The notes beneath the pieces were generated by a model that was given only the letters and a program-made list of their open reading frames with translations, had not been told where the DNA came from and ran no database searches. A DNA stretch of 33,724 bases from Bacteroidota bacterium (GTDB lineage Bacteria; Bacteroidota; Bacteroidia; Bacteroidales; GCA-2748055), in the NCBI GenBank assembly GCA_002748055.1, contig PDRI01000032.1, positions 1 through 33,724 on the forward strand, read 5' to 3'. Of this stretch, positions 1-7,786 are shown piece after piece (the first letter of the stretch is position 1; each line of letters begins with the position of its first letter). A program made the translations under genes and the position numbers.

Positions 1-112
1 CATAACCAAAGCGCAGAAAAAGGATGGCTCCAAGGATGGTGGAAATGGTGGTCATAAAGACCGGCATGGTCCCAAATCTGGCTTTCTTGTTGTTTGTTAG
101 TGAATTCTTCAT
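1..112 (-). CDS. SLC12-like permease, N-terminal fragment (runs off left edge)
   Basis: The reverse strand opens with an ATG at 112 and stays open to the edge of the window, giving 37 residues. After a polar leader come the motifs RFGTMPVFM and TILGAILFLRFGY. These match the start of the first membrane helix of amino-acid permeases of the cation-chloride cotransporter (SLC12) type, where a phrase like 'G.F..V..P...TILG.I.YLRFGW' is typical. The gene is divergent from the LytTR regulator at 238. Only the extreme N-terminus is visible, so substrate and intactness cannot be judged. The family assignment rests on this short but characteristic stretch. Confidence 0.6.
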   Translation of the reverse strand, partial: MKNSLTNNKKARFGTMPVFMTTISTILGAILFLRFGY

Positions 113-237
113 GCCTTTCGATGGGCAATCGAACTTAAAGGTTACAAAAAAAAAGCGAAAGAGCTGTGCTTCCTCATTGTTTTTTGTCCTCCGGGGATTT
201 TTATATCTTGCTGCCCGAAGGAGTCAACCCGGAATCT

Positions 238-990
238 ATGAATGTGCCATTGCGTGTATTAATTGTAGATGATGAGCCAGAAACACGTGAATTACTTGCC
301 TTTCTGATCAAAAGCGTTGAGGGCTGCGAACTCTGTGGCCTGGCTGGGAATATGGATGAGGCGGTCGATCTTACAAAAGCGCTTGTTCCCGATCTGGTTC
401 TTCTTGAGACGAAGATGTCCGACAAAGATGCTTTTCGATTCATTGAGTACATCAGGGGGCAGGACAGGCAACCAGGACTTGTGTTGGTTTCAGCCTCTGA
501 TAATGAGGTGATAAAATCCATTCATCAGCTTGTTCTTGACTATATCCGGAGGTCTGTGCGCAACGAAGAACTGCACAATGCCCTTGAACACTTTCCTTAT
601 TCGGTCAATGGTAAAACAAGCGCTGACCTGGGTCGCCTGGCAGAGCTTCTTCGAAAACCGGCAGCAGTTAAAAAGAAGTTCAACACCCGTTCCGGCTATG
701 TTTTGATAAACCCCGAAGAGGTCGTCTATTGTGAAGCCGACGGGAACTATACCCACATCTTGCTGGCGAACGGGAATTCCGAACTAACCACACAGAACCT
801 GGGTGCTGTAGAGCTGTTGCTGGAGGGCCAGGATTTCTTCCGGGCCGGCAGGTCCTATCTTTTAAATCTCAGGTTTCTGTCCCGTGTCGATCGAAAAAAC
901 AATAGCTGCACCCTGCAATATCAGATGGAGAGTGTAGCCTTAAAGATTCCTTCCCAGAAGATTCGCCTGCTTGAAGCAAATTTCTCCTAA
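238..990 (+). CDS. LytTR-family response regulator with degenerate receiver
   Basis: 250 residues. An N-terminal receiver-like domain (about 5-120) is followed by a LytTR DNA-binding domain (about 143-248, with the typical FNTRSGYVLINPEEVVYCEA and RAGRSYLLNL segments). I chose the ATG at 238 because the protein then begins directly with the receiver strand VLIVDDEP and has GAAGGAG at 217-223. A longer in-frame ATG at 166 adds an unlikely leader. The acidic pair D11/D12 is present, but the phosphoacceptor position reads LLETKM with Glu57 instead of Asp. The usual Lys of the 'DY..KP' motif is Arg105 followed by Ser. It is probably not switched by ordinary phosphorylation. No histidine kinase partner lies next to it; it sits between a permease and lon. 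Confidence 0.85.
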   Translation: MNVPLRVLIVDDEPETRELLAFLIKSVEGCELCGLAGNMDEAVDLTKALVPDLVLLETKMSDKDAFRFIEYIRGQDRQPGLVLVSASDNEVIKSIHQLVLDYIRRSVRNEELHNALEHFPYSVNGKTSADLGRLAELLRKPAAVKKKFNTRSGYVLINPEEVVYCEADGNYTHILLANGNSELTTQNLGAVELLLEGQDFFRAGRSYLLNLRFLSRVDRKNNSCTLQYQMESVALKIPSQKIRLLEANFS

Positions 991-1125
991 GCCCTTCATC
1001 CTGAAATCATGGGGTTTCGTAATCCGCAGGTGGCTATTCATACAATAAGTGCCGAGAGGCTTTCATCCAGTCATCTCCCTCCATATATTCGTGCGAAGAA
1101 GCCTTGGAAATTAAAATGACTAGCT
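991..1125. other. Intergenic stretch, no gene recognised
   Basis: Between the LytTR stop and the orphan sorting-domain fragment. The frame continuing from the LytTR stop is open until a TGA at 1117, but its translation resembles nothing I know. I see no convincing terminator hairpin. Confidence 0.4.
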
Positions 1126-1296
1126 ATGATTGAAGTTTTCAACCTTGAAGGAATGCCGGTTTATAAATACCGGACAAGCGTAAAAGAAACCTTTGCTGTG
1201 ACCGATTTGGAGGAAAAGGGCCTGCCCTGCGGAATCTATTTTGTCAAGATCCGCGGCCCTCGTGGTACAGAATGCGCAAAGCTTCTGATTTGTTAG
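1126..1296 (+). pseudogene. Orphan T9SS type A C-terminal sorting-domain fragment
   Basis: An ATG-started open frame of 56 codons. It has the pattern of a type A T9SS C-terminal domain: an I.VFNLEG..VY strand, then DL...GLPCGIYFVKI, then a closing KLLI strand. In Bacteroidota this domain follows 'NP' repeats at the end of large secreted proteins; here nothing secreted precedes it. The frame is closed by TGA at 1117 just upstream, and there is no signal peptide. It therefore looks like the surviving 3' end of a deleted secreted-protein gene. Its last four bases overlap the convergent end of lon (1293). A short functional protein cannot be ruled out but is less likely. Confidence 0.6.
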
Positions 1297-3728
1297 TCCA
1301 GTTTCAGGGGACGGGAAACCTTTTCTTTCAGTAAGGCCAGATTCATGAGTTCATTTATGTCTTTGACATAATTGAAGTTGAGGCCCTTCCTGTAGATTTC
1401 ATTTATTTCTTCCACGTCCTTCCTGTTTTCTTCCGAGATGGCGATCTGTCGGATGCCTGCGCGTTTGGCCGCGAGGATTTTTTCCTTTATTCCGCCAACC
1501 GGCAGTACCTTGCCGCGCAGGGTGATTTCTCCTGTCATGGCCAGTTTATTTCTGACCTTTCGCTGGGTAAATGCGGAAGCCAAAGAGGTCATCATGGCCA
1601 CACCGGCCGATGGGCCATCTTTTGGAATTGCCCCTTCGGGTACATGGATGTGAACATTGTACTTACGGAACATGGCCGGGTCGAGCTTCCACTCGCTGGC
1701 ATGTGATTTTAGGTACTCCAGTGCCAGGATGGCTGATTCCTTCATCACATCGCCCAGATTGCCGGTCAGGGTGAGTTTCCCGTTGCCGGCACTTAGCGAG
1801 CTCTCGACAAAGAGAATCTCGCCTCCGCTGGCGGTCCAGGCCAGGCCGGTTACAACGCCCGCATGCTGATTGTTTTCGTACCTGTCGTGTAAATAGCGTG
1901 GCGGGCCAAGGGTTTCATGCACACTTGCCTTGCTTGTTTTTTTGCTGTATTCGTCTCCGAAGGCAATGTGTCTGGCCACAACACGAACCAGCTTGGCGAT
2001 CTGCTTGTCGAGTTGCCGCACTCCCGATTCACGGGTGTAGGCTTCAATGATGTATTCCAGGGTTTTTACCGGAATGGAGAGCTGTTGACGACTTACACCA
2101 TGGTTCTCCAACTGTTTTGGGATGAGATGGCGTTTGGCAATCTGGATTTTTTCTTCCACGATATAGCCCGAGAGGTCAATCAGTTCCATGCGGTCGAGCA
2201 GGGCAGGGTTGATGGTAGAGGTGGTGTTGGCTGTTGCAACAAACATCACCCTGGATAAATCGTAATCAAGCTCCAGGAAATTGTCGTGGAAACTCCCGTT
2301 CTGTTCCGGGTCGAGAACCTCCAGAAGGGCCGATTCGGGATTGCCATGGGCATCTCGTCCTACTTTGTCGATTTCGTCAAGGACGAAGACGGGGTTAGAG
2401 GACTTTACTTTCTTCAGATTCTGTATGATTCTCCCTGGCATGGCTCCAATGTAGGTCTTGCGATGTCCCCTGATTTCGGCTTCGTCGTGAAGGCCGCCAA
2501 GTGACATTCTGACATACTTTCGGTTCAGTGCATCAGCGATGGAACGGCCCAGGGATGTTTTACCCACTCCGGGAGGTCCTACCAGACAGAGGATGGGAGA
2601 TTTTAAGTCCCCCTTGAGTTTCAGGACAGCCAGGTGTTCCAGAATCCGGTCTTTCACCTTCTCCAGGCCAAAGTGGTCCCTGTCGAGAATGCGGCTGGCT
2701 CTTTTCAGGTTGAAATTGTCCTTCGTATATTCGTTCCAGGGGAGTTCCAGCATGGTCTGGAGGTAATTGACCTGTACAGAGTATTCTCCGGTGGCAGGGT
2801 TCAGGCGCCGCAGCTTTTCAAGTTCCTTTTCGAAGGCCTGCCCGGTTTCCTTGTCCCACTTCTTCTTTTTGGCCCGGTCTTTGAATTCCTGAACTTCCTG
2901 ATCCTGGGGGGAGCCACCCAATTCATCCTGAATGGTTTTCATTTGTTGATGCAGCAGAAACTCCCTTTGTTGCTGATCAAGATCCGTTTTTACCTTGGAC
3001 TGAATATCGTTCTTCAGCTCGAGCATCTGCGATTCACGCGAGAGGTCTTCGAGCAGTTTAAGTCCCCGTTTCGATACGCTGTTATTCTCCAGGAGGGCTT
3101 GCTTGTCTTTCAGGCTCAGTTCGGAATTGGATGCAAGGAAATTGATAAGAAAAGAGGGGCTCTCAATGTTCTTTATCGCGAAGGTGGCCTCAGTAGGAAT
3201 CGTTGAAGACAGTTTTATAATTTTGATAGCCAGTTCTTTAAGCGCTGCTGCTACAGCTTTGGATTCTGCGGCCGGTTCTTCATCGGCGTCTTCTACGGCA
3301 CTAATCCTGGCCATGTGATATGGCTTCTCTGTGAGCAGGTCCTCCATGCGGAAACGCTTTCTTCCCTGGATGATGACAGAAGTGGTACCATCGGGCATTT
3401 CCAGAATCTTCAGAATCTGGGCCACGGTTCCGATGCGGTACAGGTCGTCAAACACCGGTTCTTCGATACTGCTGTCCTTCTGGGCGATTGCTCCGAGAAT
3501 TCGGTTTTTCTTGTAGACCTCCTGTACGAGGCGAAGCGATTTCTCTCTGCCCACGGTAATTGGGATTACGACCCCCGGGAATAGCACAGTATTTCGCAAG
3601 GGAAGGATGGGCAATACATCGGGCACATTCATTTTCCTGAGGTCCTCCTCCTCTTCTTCCGAGAGCAACGGGATGTACTCCGTTTCTTCGTCGATGGGAA
3701 TCATCAGTTTATGTGGATCGTTAATCAT
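1293..3728 (-). CDS. lon: ATP-dependent protease La (Lon)
   Basis: 811 residues, normal for bacterial Lon. It is a cytoplasmic homohexameric AAA+ protease that degrades misfolded and short-lived regulatory proteins. Domain order: LAN substrate-binding domain (about 38-240, opening [18 protein letters not shown]), a coiled-coil linker, then the AAA+ module with Walker A GPPGVGKT at 384-391 and Walker [10 protein letters not shown] near 447-455. The C-terminal protease has the Ser-Lys dyad: Ser707 in DGPSAG and Lys750 in [14 protein letters not shown]. The start is the ATG at 3728, which gives the usual acidic N-terminal extension. The gene stands alone, 115 bp downstream of the phosphatase gene on the same strand. 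Nothing in the sequence suggests altered function. Confidence 0.97.
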   Translation of the reverse strand: MINDPHKLMIPIDEETEYIPLLSEEEEEDLRKMNVPDVLPILPLRNTVLFPGVVIPITVGREKSLRLVQEVYKKNRILGAIAQKDSSIEEPVFDDLYRIGTVAQILKILEMPDGTTSVIIQGRKRFRMEDLLTEKPYHMARISAVEDADEEPAAESKAVAAALKELAIKIIKLSSTIPTEATFAIKNIESPSFLINFLASNSELSLKDKQALLENNSVSKRGLKLLEDLSRESQMLELKNDIQSKVKTDLDQQQREFLLHQQMKTIQDELGGSPQDQEVQEFKDRAKKKKWDKETGQAFEKELEKLRRLNPATGEYSVQVNYLQTMLELPWNEYTKDNFNLKRASRILDRDHFGLEKVKDRILEHLAVLKLKGDLKSPILCLVGPPGVGKTSLGRSIADALNRKYVRMSLGGLHDEAEIRGHRKTYIGAMPGRIIQNLKKVKSSNPVFVLDEIDKVGRDAHGNPESALLEVLDPEQNGSFHDNFLELDYDLSRVMFVATANTTSTINPALLDRMELIDLSGYIVEEKIQIAKRHLIPKQLENHGVSRQQLSIPVKTLEYIIEAYTRESGVRQLDKQIAKLVRVVARHIAFGDEYSKKTSKASVHETLGPPRYLHDRYENNQHAGVVTGLAWTASGGEILFVESSLSAGNGKLTLTGNLGDVMKESAILALEYLKSHASEWKLDPAMFRKYNVHIHVPEGAIPKDGPSAGVAMMTSLASAFTQRKVRNKLAMTGEITLRGKVLPVGGIKEKILAAKRAGIRQIAISEENRKDVEEINEIYRKGLNFNYVKDINELMNLALLKEKVSRPLKLD

Positions 3729-3843
3729 AGGCTGATTGCGTCGTTCAGGCGGTCAATCTGTCAGATCGACAACATATACAATAGGAAGGCTCTAATGAAC
3801 AATAAGCGTGCCAAATACTATACGCAAAAAAAAGGAATAGGGT

Positions 3844-5028
3844 TCAGATGTATTGAATACTCACTTCCTTGAGGAATTTTTCTTCCAGGAGCCTGGCCAT
3901 TCGTTTAACGACGGTACGTCGAATCTCCAGTTCGATGGGCAGGTTTGGATCCTGGTGAGCGACGTTTACCCTGGTGCCAATGATGAAATGGATTTCGTCC
4001 GATTGCCTGACCAGTTTTACAATCAGGTCGGCCGGGCCCTTCCCAAGCGTGGTAGACGGGCCGTATTCTTTAAGGATGCGGGTGACTTTCGTGATGGTAA
4101 GGATGCCTTCTGTGACCAGGTCGATTCCATCCATGTAGGAGACCGGCGGCAGGTCGGGGTCTTCGAATTCCAGGCTGTCCTCAATCTCCGAGCCCAATTC
4201 CCGCGCAATGATGTCGGCTGTTGTAGCACCACAAACGACTTTCTTGCCTTTAAAGGCTTTAACCGTATCACCGAGGACTTTATCGTTTTCTTCCTCGTAG
4301 GGAGGCCCGGTTATCACCATCAGTTTTCGGGGCTGGCGAAAATAGACGCTGGCACAGCTGGTGTCATCCTTGGGGTCGAATCCATCGTTCCGGTGCGCCA
4401 TGGCCACCATTTTTGCAGCCAGTTTGGTGGCAGAAATTTTTGGGCTGTTCTCAACAAGAGAGATGGCATAGTCCTGGGCATTGTCACGTCCCCAGCCCAG
4501 TGGATAGCGGTCCGAACCAAGGCCCGACTGGGCAATGCCGTCGCTGCAGAACAGGATGCGGTCTTCTTTCAGGGCCTCGAACTGACAGGTGATGATTTCC
4601 TTTCCGGCGTTTTTCTCACTTTCCAGAATCACATGGGCCCAGTTCGGATCAAAGGGTTTGTTTCCCCGGAGAATGATGGTCTGGGGATTGTCGTATTCCA
4701 GGATGGTAATTAAGCCGTCGTGTTCAATATCCACAATGGTGAAGGTCGAATAACTCATCTGCCGTTCACTACAAACCGGCAGTGTGTTCATGATGATGTC
4801 GGCAATCTTGTCCACAGCCTTGTGCTCCATGGTAAAGTTGACTGCCATAGTGGCTGTCAGGGTAGCCAGTACATTGGCTTTTACACCGTGGCCCATGCCA
4901 TCGGAAAGCACAACAATGGTTCTGTTTTCCTCCTTGACCTTTCTACTCAGAAACACATCTCCGCAGATCCGTTCTTTTCCATAATTCCTTTGCTCGCAGG
5001 CAACTTCGATATAGAACTTGCCACTCAT
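3844..5028 (-). CDS. SpoIIE/PP2C-type serine phosphatase linked to the H-cluster sensor
   Basis: 394 residues. The N-terminal half (about 5-235) is a SpoIIE-like PP2C phosphatase. Its metal-binding acidic motifs are intact: GDVF with Asp24, LSDGMGHG with Asp43, FCSDGIAQSG with Asp163, and DDTS near 221-224. The C-terminal half (about 236-394) is a separate region that I cannot assign to a named fold; it contains VVCGATTADI and a GKGPADLIVKLV segment. The gene overlaps the end of the upstream PAS/H-cluster gene by ATGA (5025-5028), so the two are translationally coupled. Phosphatases of this type are reported next to group C (putatively sensory) [FeFe]-hydrogenase proteins, so it is probably the output of that sensor. 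The target phosphoprotein is not evident here. Confidence 0.88.
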   Translation of the reverse strand: MSGKFYIEVACEQRNYGKERICGDVFLSRKVKEENRTIVVLSDGMGHGVKANVLATLTATMAVNFTMEHKAVDKIADIIMNTLPVCSERQMSYSTFTIVDIEHDGLITILEYDNPQTIILRGNKPFDPNWAHVILESEKNAGKEIITCQFEALKEDRILFCSDGIAQSGLGSDRYPLGWGRDNAQDYAISLVENSPKISATKLAAKMVAMAHRNDGFDPKDDTSCASVYFRQPRKLMVITGPPYEEENDKVLGDTVKAFKGKKVVCGATTADIIARELGSEIEDSLEFEDPDLPPVSYMDGIDLVTEGILTITKVTRILKEYGPSTTLGKGPADLIVKLVRQSDEIHFIIGTRVNVAHQDPNLPIELEIRRTVVKRMARLLEEKFLKEVSIQYI

Positions 5029-6884
5029 TGTGTGCCCTTGTCCTTTTTCAGATTATAGGACTCAATGACGGAGTTCAGCATGCGTTCAGATTCAGCAGCC
5101 CCTTCTCCAAGGATGAAGCCGATCTCCTGCACCAGCTTCAGGTTTTTATCGATGACATCCGTTACCCGTTTTACCACCTCTTCTTTTTGCACTTCGGGGG
5201 CAGACATATCTCGTATAACGGCCCCTACAATTTTGCCGGTTTCTATGGAGAATACACTCACATTCAGTAGCTTACCATCGTGGGTGATGTCGCGGTTATG
5301 GATGGACTCGTCGTGAGTCAGCACATAGGTGAACAGGTTGTAGAACTGGTAGGGCAGAAGGGTTTTTAGATCGGCACCTGTAAGTCCGGGTACAATTTCA
5401 TTGATCTCCCTGGCATCTTCTCCCAACATGTCGATGAAGGAGCTGTTGGTCTGAAGTATTTTCAGGTTCTGATCGCAGATGACGACCATGGATGGAAGCT
5501 TATGCAGCATGCGGCGGACAATTTCCGAGGCTTCCCGGGCTGCTTCCTGCTCACGTCTGGCCAGGCGTTCAGATTTCTTCAATGCCTCCTGGGCCTGTGC
5601 CAGCTTCTCGTTGGTGATCTTCAGGGAGTCTATATGGTCCTGGGTGTTCCTGGCAGCGAAGGTATTGCACATCTCGGGTGTGGCCAGGCCCTGGGCGATG
5701 GCGATGGCAAAGTCCCTGCAACTGGCGTAGCCACAGGCACCACATCCATCATGCAGCTTACCTTCCTTCTCAAGGTTTTGCAGAATCTTACGGATTTCGT
5801 TCTCGGAGGGTTTCTCCAGTTCCTGGGGATCGCTTTTAAAGCTTCTGTTAAAGTCGAACTCGCTGTAGCTGTTCATGTCCTGTTCCCAGGACTGTAAATC
5901 AAAGATCTTTAATCGCCTGTTTACATAGCGAACGAGCTGGCTTCTGCGGAGGAGCCTTTTACCACCCATAGAGGTGCCTCTTCCCATGAGGAACTCCTTG
6001 TAAAAAAGGTTGAAATGCGACTTGATGGAGCCAATATGAGCTTCGAATTCATCAATCGCCGCCATGACGCCCTCACCTTCAACCGTAATCACAGGGCTGT
6101 TACAGATTTGTTCTTCAATCTCGGCAGCCTGAATAATGCCGTTCGCAAGGGGAAAATAAGACCCTTTGTAACCCAGTGGCGCATCGAAATCGCTGTATTC
6201 CAGATCGGTTTCATGAATGCCGCTGCTACGGAACATTTTTCTCAGCTCCACGAAGGTAATGGCGAGGTTAACCTGGCTGTCTCCTTCGAAGCTCAGTATT
6301 TCGTTTTTGCTGGCGATGAGGGGGCTGATGTATACGAGCTTCAGATTTTGCCCGTGGCGTGCCCTGACGACCTTCGCTGTAATTGCAACGGGGGGCAGAA
6401 TCGGGGCCAGGTTTGCAACGAGTTGGGTTCTGTATTTCTGGATGTAGCTCACCGTCACCGGATCGTTCGACATGATATAGTATTTACCCCTGTTTTTAGC
6501 GAAGAGGTTTTTGTAGGCCCTGGCCGCTAAATCTACACCAAAGGCGACTTCATGAATGTAGTCGAAACCCAGTACACGCAGCATTTGTACAAACTTCCGA
6601 TAGTCGGTAATATCCGGAAATTCTCCGGCAATGGAGGGATCAACCAGCGCAGCGCAAGGCTCGTCGCTTTTGAGAATCGTACGCAGTTCGCCCAGGGCCT
6701 CCCGGAGCTTAATGGCTCCTGGTTTACAAACAGCTCTGCAGGAACCGCAGCCGATGCATCTGGCATCGATAATATCGGGTTTATCACTGGCCGACTTTAC
6801 CCGGATCGCTTTTACCGGACAAGCCCTGACACAGGCGTAACAAGCTGTGCAAATCTTTTTATTAATTGTGAGCAGGGCTTCCAT
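5025..6884 (-). CDS. HydS-like H-cluster-fold sensor with PAS domain, all cluster cysteines lost
   Basis: 619 residues from the ATG at 6884. The frame extends 15 bp further to a TTG at 6899, but ATG gives MEALLTINKK directly before the first iron-sulfur motif. Order: two [4Fe-4S] ferredoxin motifs (CTACYACVRACP at 12-23, CIGCGSCRAVC at 43-53); an [FeFe]-hydrogenase H-cluster domain (about 75-325); a four-Cys Fes motif (CGACGYASC at 381-389, Cys406); a coiled coil (about 412-458); and a PAS domain (about 465-560). The fold is recognisable beside the paralogue at 11440. However, the four H-cluster ligand positions read Asp141, Leu189, Phe294 and Phe298, so it cannot bind a normal H-cluster. It is coupled to the phosphatase downstream and preceded by a [2Fe-2S] protein. 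The likely role is redox sensing through its other clusters and PAS domain. Confidence 0.85.
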   Translation of the reverse strand: MEALLTINKKICTACYACVRACPVKAIRVKSASDKPDIIDARCIGCGSCRAVCKPGAIKLREALGELRTILKSDEPCAALVDPSIAGEFPDITDYRKFVQMLRVLGFDYIHEVAFGVDLAARAYKNLFAKNRGKYYIMSNDPVTVSYIQKYRTQLVANLAPILPPVAITAKVVRARHGQNLKLVYISPLIASKNEILSFEGDSQVNLAITFVELRKMFRSSGIHETDLEYSDFDAPLGYKGSYFPLANGIIQAAEIEEQICNSPVITVEGEGVMAAIDEFEAHIGSIKSHFNLFYKEFLMGRGTSMGGKRLLRRSQLVRYVNRRLKIFDLQSWEQDMNSYSEFDFNRSFKSDPQELEKPSENEIRKILQNLEKEGKLHDGCGACGYASCRDFAIAIAQGLATPEMCNTFAARNTQDHIDSLKITNEKLAQAQEALKKSERLARREQEAAREASEIVRRMLHKLPSMVVICDQNLKILQTNSSFIDMLGEDAREINEIVPGLTGADLKTLLPYQFYNLFTYVLTHDESIHNRDITHDGKLLNVSVFSIETGKIVGAVIRDMSAPEVQKEEVVKRVTDVIDKNLKLVQEIGFILGEGAAESERMLNSVIESYNLKKDKGTQ

Positions 6885-6895
6885 ATTTTCATCTT

Positions 6896-7147
6896 TCAAG
6901 TTCCCAGCTCTTTCTGCAGGATTTCCAGCACTCTGTCGCGGTTCACTTCCTCATAAACAACAGATCCCACCTGTACAATGGGGCCCTTGCTGCAGATCCC
7001 AAAACAATGGTTGCCTTTCAGAATCACTTTGTTTGTGAGTTCATGATCCTTCAGAAATTGCTGAATCGTCTGAAGTGTGAGCTTGTTTCCGCGGCTGAAG
7101 CAGGAGCTTCCCATGCAGATTTTGATTTCTGGTTTTGTGTTTGTCAT
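6896..7147 (-). CDS. Thioredoxin-like [2Fe-2S] ferredoxin (NuoE C-terminal type)
   Basis: 83 residues starting at the ATG at 7147. The frame is open to 7180, but ATG gives the compact domain. It shows the four-Cys pattern of thioredoxin-like [2Fe-2S] proteins: CMGSSC (Cys11, Cys16) and HCFGICSKGP (Cys48, Cys52). It lacks the N-terminal helical part of HydC/NuoE, so it is a stand-alone electron-transfer module. It is the first gene of the leftward operon, with 11 bp to the ATG of the H-cluster-fold sensor. It is divergent from hydC, with 162 bp between the two starts. A role as electron donor to, or partner of, the adjacent sensor is inference from position. Confidence 0.85.
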   Translation of the reverse strand: MTNTKPEIKICMGSSCFSRGNKLTLQTIQQFLKDHELTNKVILKGNHCFGICSKGPIVQVGSVVYEEVNRDRVLEILQKELGT

Positions 7148-7161
7148 TGCTTTTGCCTGAC

Positions 7162-7169
7162 CAAAGGTA
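7162..7169 (-). promoter_or_regulatory. Possible -7 box of the ferredoxin-sensor-phosphatase operon
   Basis: The reverse strand reads TACCTTTG, an exact match to the Bacteroidota -7 consensus TAnnTTTG. It lies 15 bp upstream of the ATG at 7147, which would leave a very short leader. I found no well-spaced TTTG -33 element, so this is tentative. Confidence 0.3.
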
Positions 7170-7218
7170 ATAAAAAGCAAAGAGCCTCTGATAATTTATA
7201 CTGTGTTCAAATAGCTTG

Positions 7219-7236
7219 CTGTTTTTTGAATAACAA
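7219..7236. promoter_or_regulatory. Candidate Rex operator overlapping the hydCBA promoter
   Basis: The sequence CTGTTTTTTGAATAACAA resembles Rex boxes (TTGTTA/TTGTGA, six bases, then the inverted half). The inner 16 bases form six of eight possible palindromic pairs, and the right half TAACAA is perfect. It covers the predicted -33 element of hydC. A rex gene lies in the same operon (14945). The left half is imperfect, so this is a candidate only. Confidence 0.3.
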
Positions 7237-7254
7237 ACAGATTCGATAACTTTG
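7225..7254 (+). promoter_or_regulatory. Predicted promoter of the hydCBA-sensor-rex operon
   Basis: TTTG at 7225-7228 and TAACTTTG at 7247-7254 match the Bacteroidota -33/-7 consensus (TTTG, about 19-21 bases, TAnnTTTG) with an 18-base spacer. The hydC ATG follows at 7310. This is the best-matching promoter I see in the window. Confidence 0.55.
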
Positions 7255-7309
7255 AGTGTGCCACATTCTCTGAAGATTTGGGATCGGAGAGCGTGCAAAC
7301 AGCTGTAAC

Positions 7310-7786
7310 ATGGATAAGGATCAGGCCAGGATTAATGAAATTCTTCAGCGTTTTCCACAGATAAAAAGAAATGCACTTATTCCATTGTTACAGGCCATGC
7401 AGGATGAGTTTGGCTATATCTCGGAAGAGGCCATCACCAGGATAGCTGAACATTTAAGCCTGCCCACCAGCAAGGTTTACGGGCTGGCAACCTTCTTCAA
7501 TCAATTCAGTTTTTCGCCCAGGGGTACCTTTCACATCAGTCTCTGCAATGGTTCGGCCTGTCACATGGCCGGGTCGCGGGAGCTCCTGAACGAACTCACA
7601 AAGCTCCTCGAAATTCATGACGGTGAAACGACCCGGGACGGGATGTTTTCGCTGGAGGTTCAGTCATGCATCGGAGCCTGTGGGCAGTCGCCGGTGATGG
7701 CCATCAATGACACCTATTTTCCCCGGGTGACAGTTAGGGAAGTACGGGAAATTATCAGGCAATACCAGGAAGATGCATCCAAATAG
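7310..7786 (+). CDS. hydC: HydC, NuoE-like subunit of NAD-linked [FeFe] hydrogenase
   Basis: 158 residues, the usual size for the 24-kDa NuoE/HydC family. The N-terminal helical part contains the family phrase PTSKVYGLATFFNQF (52-66). The C-terminal thioredoxin-like domain binds one [2Fe-2S] cluster through Cys79, Cys84 (CNGSAC) and Cys120, Cys124 (CIGAC); all four are present. In HydABC complexes this subunit passes electrons near the flavin of HydB. It is the first gene of the rightward operon, and its last 14 bases overlap the start of hydB. The ATG at 7310 is the only sensible start. Confidence 0.93.
   Translation: MDKDQARINEILQRFPQIKRNALIPLLQAMQDEFGYISEEAITRIAEHLSLPTSKVYGLATFFNQFSFSPRGTFHISLCNGSACHMAGSRELLNELTKLLEIHDGETTRDGMFSLEVQSCIGACGQSPVMAINDTYFPRVTVREVREIIRQYQEDASK

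Noticed and set aside
24..272. An 82-codon forward frame at the left edge
   Set aside because: It lies opposite the permease fragment and overlaps the LytTR gene; its translation has no protein-like features.
2634..3206. A 190-codon open frame opposite lon
   Set aside because: Shadow of lon; no family features and no start context.
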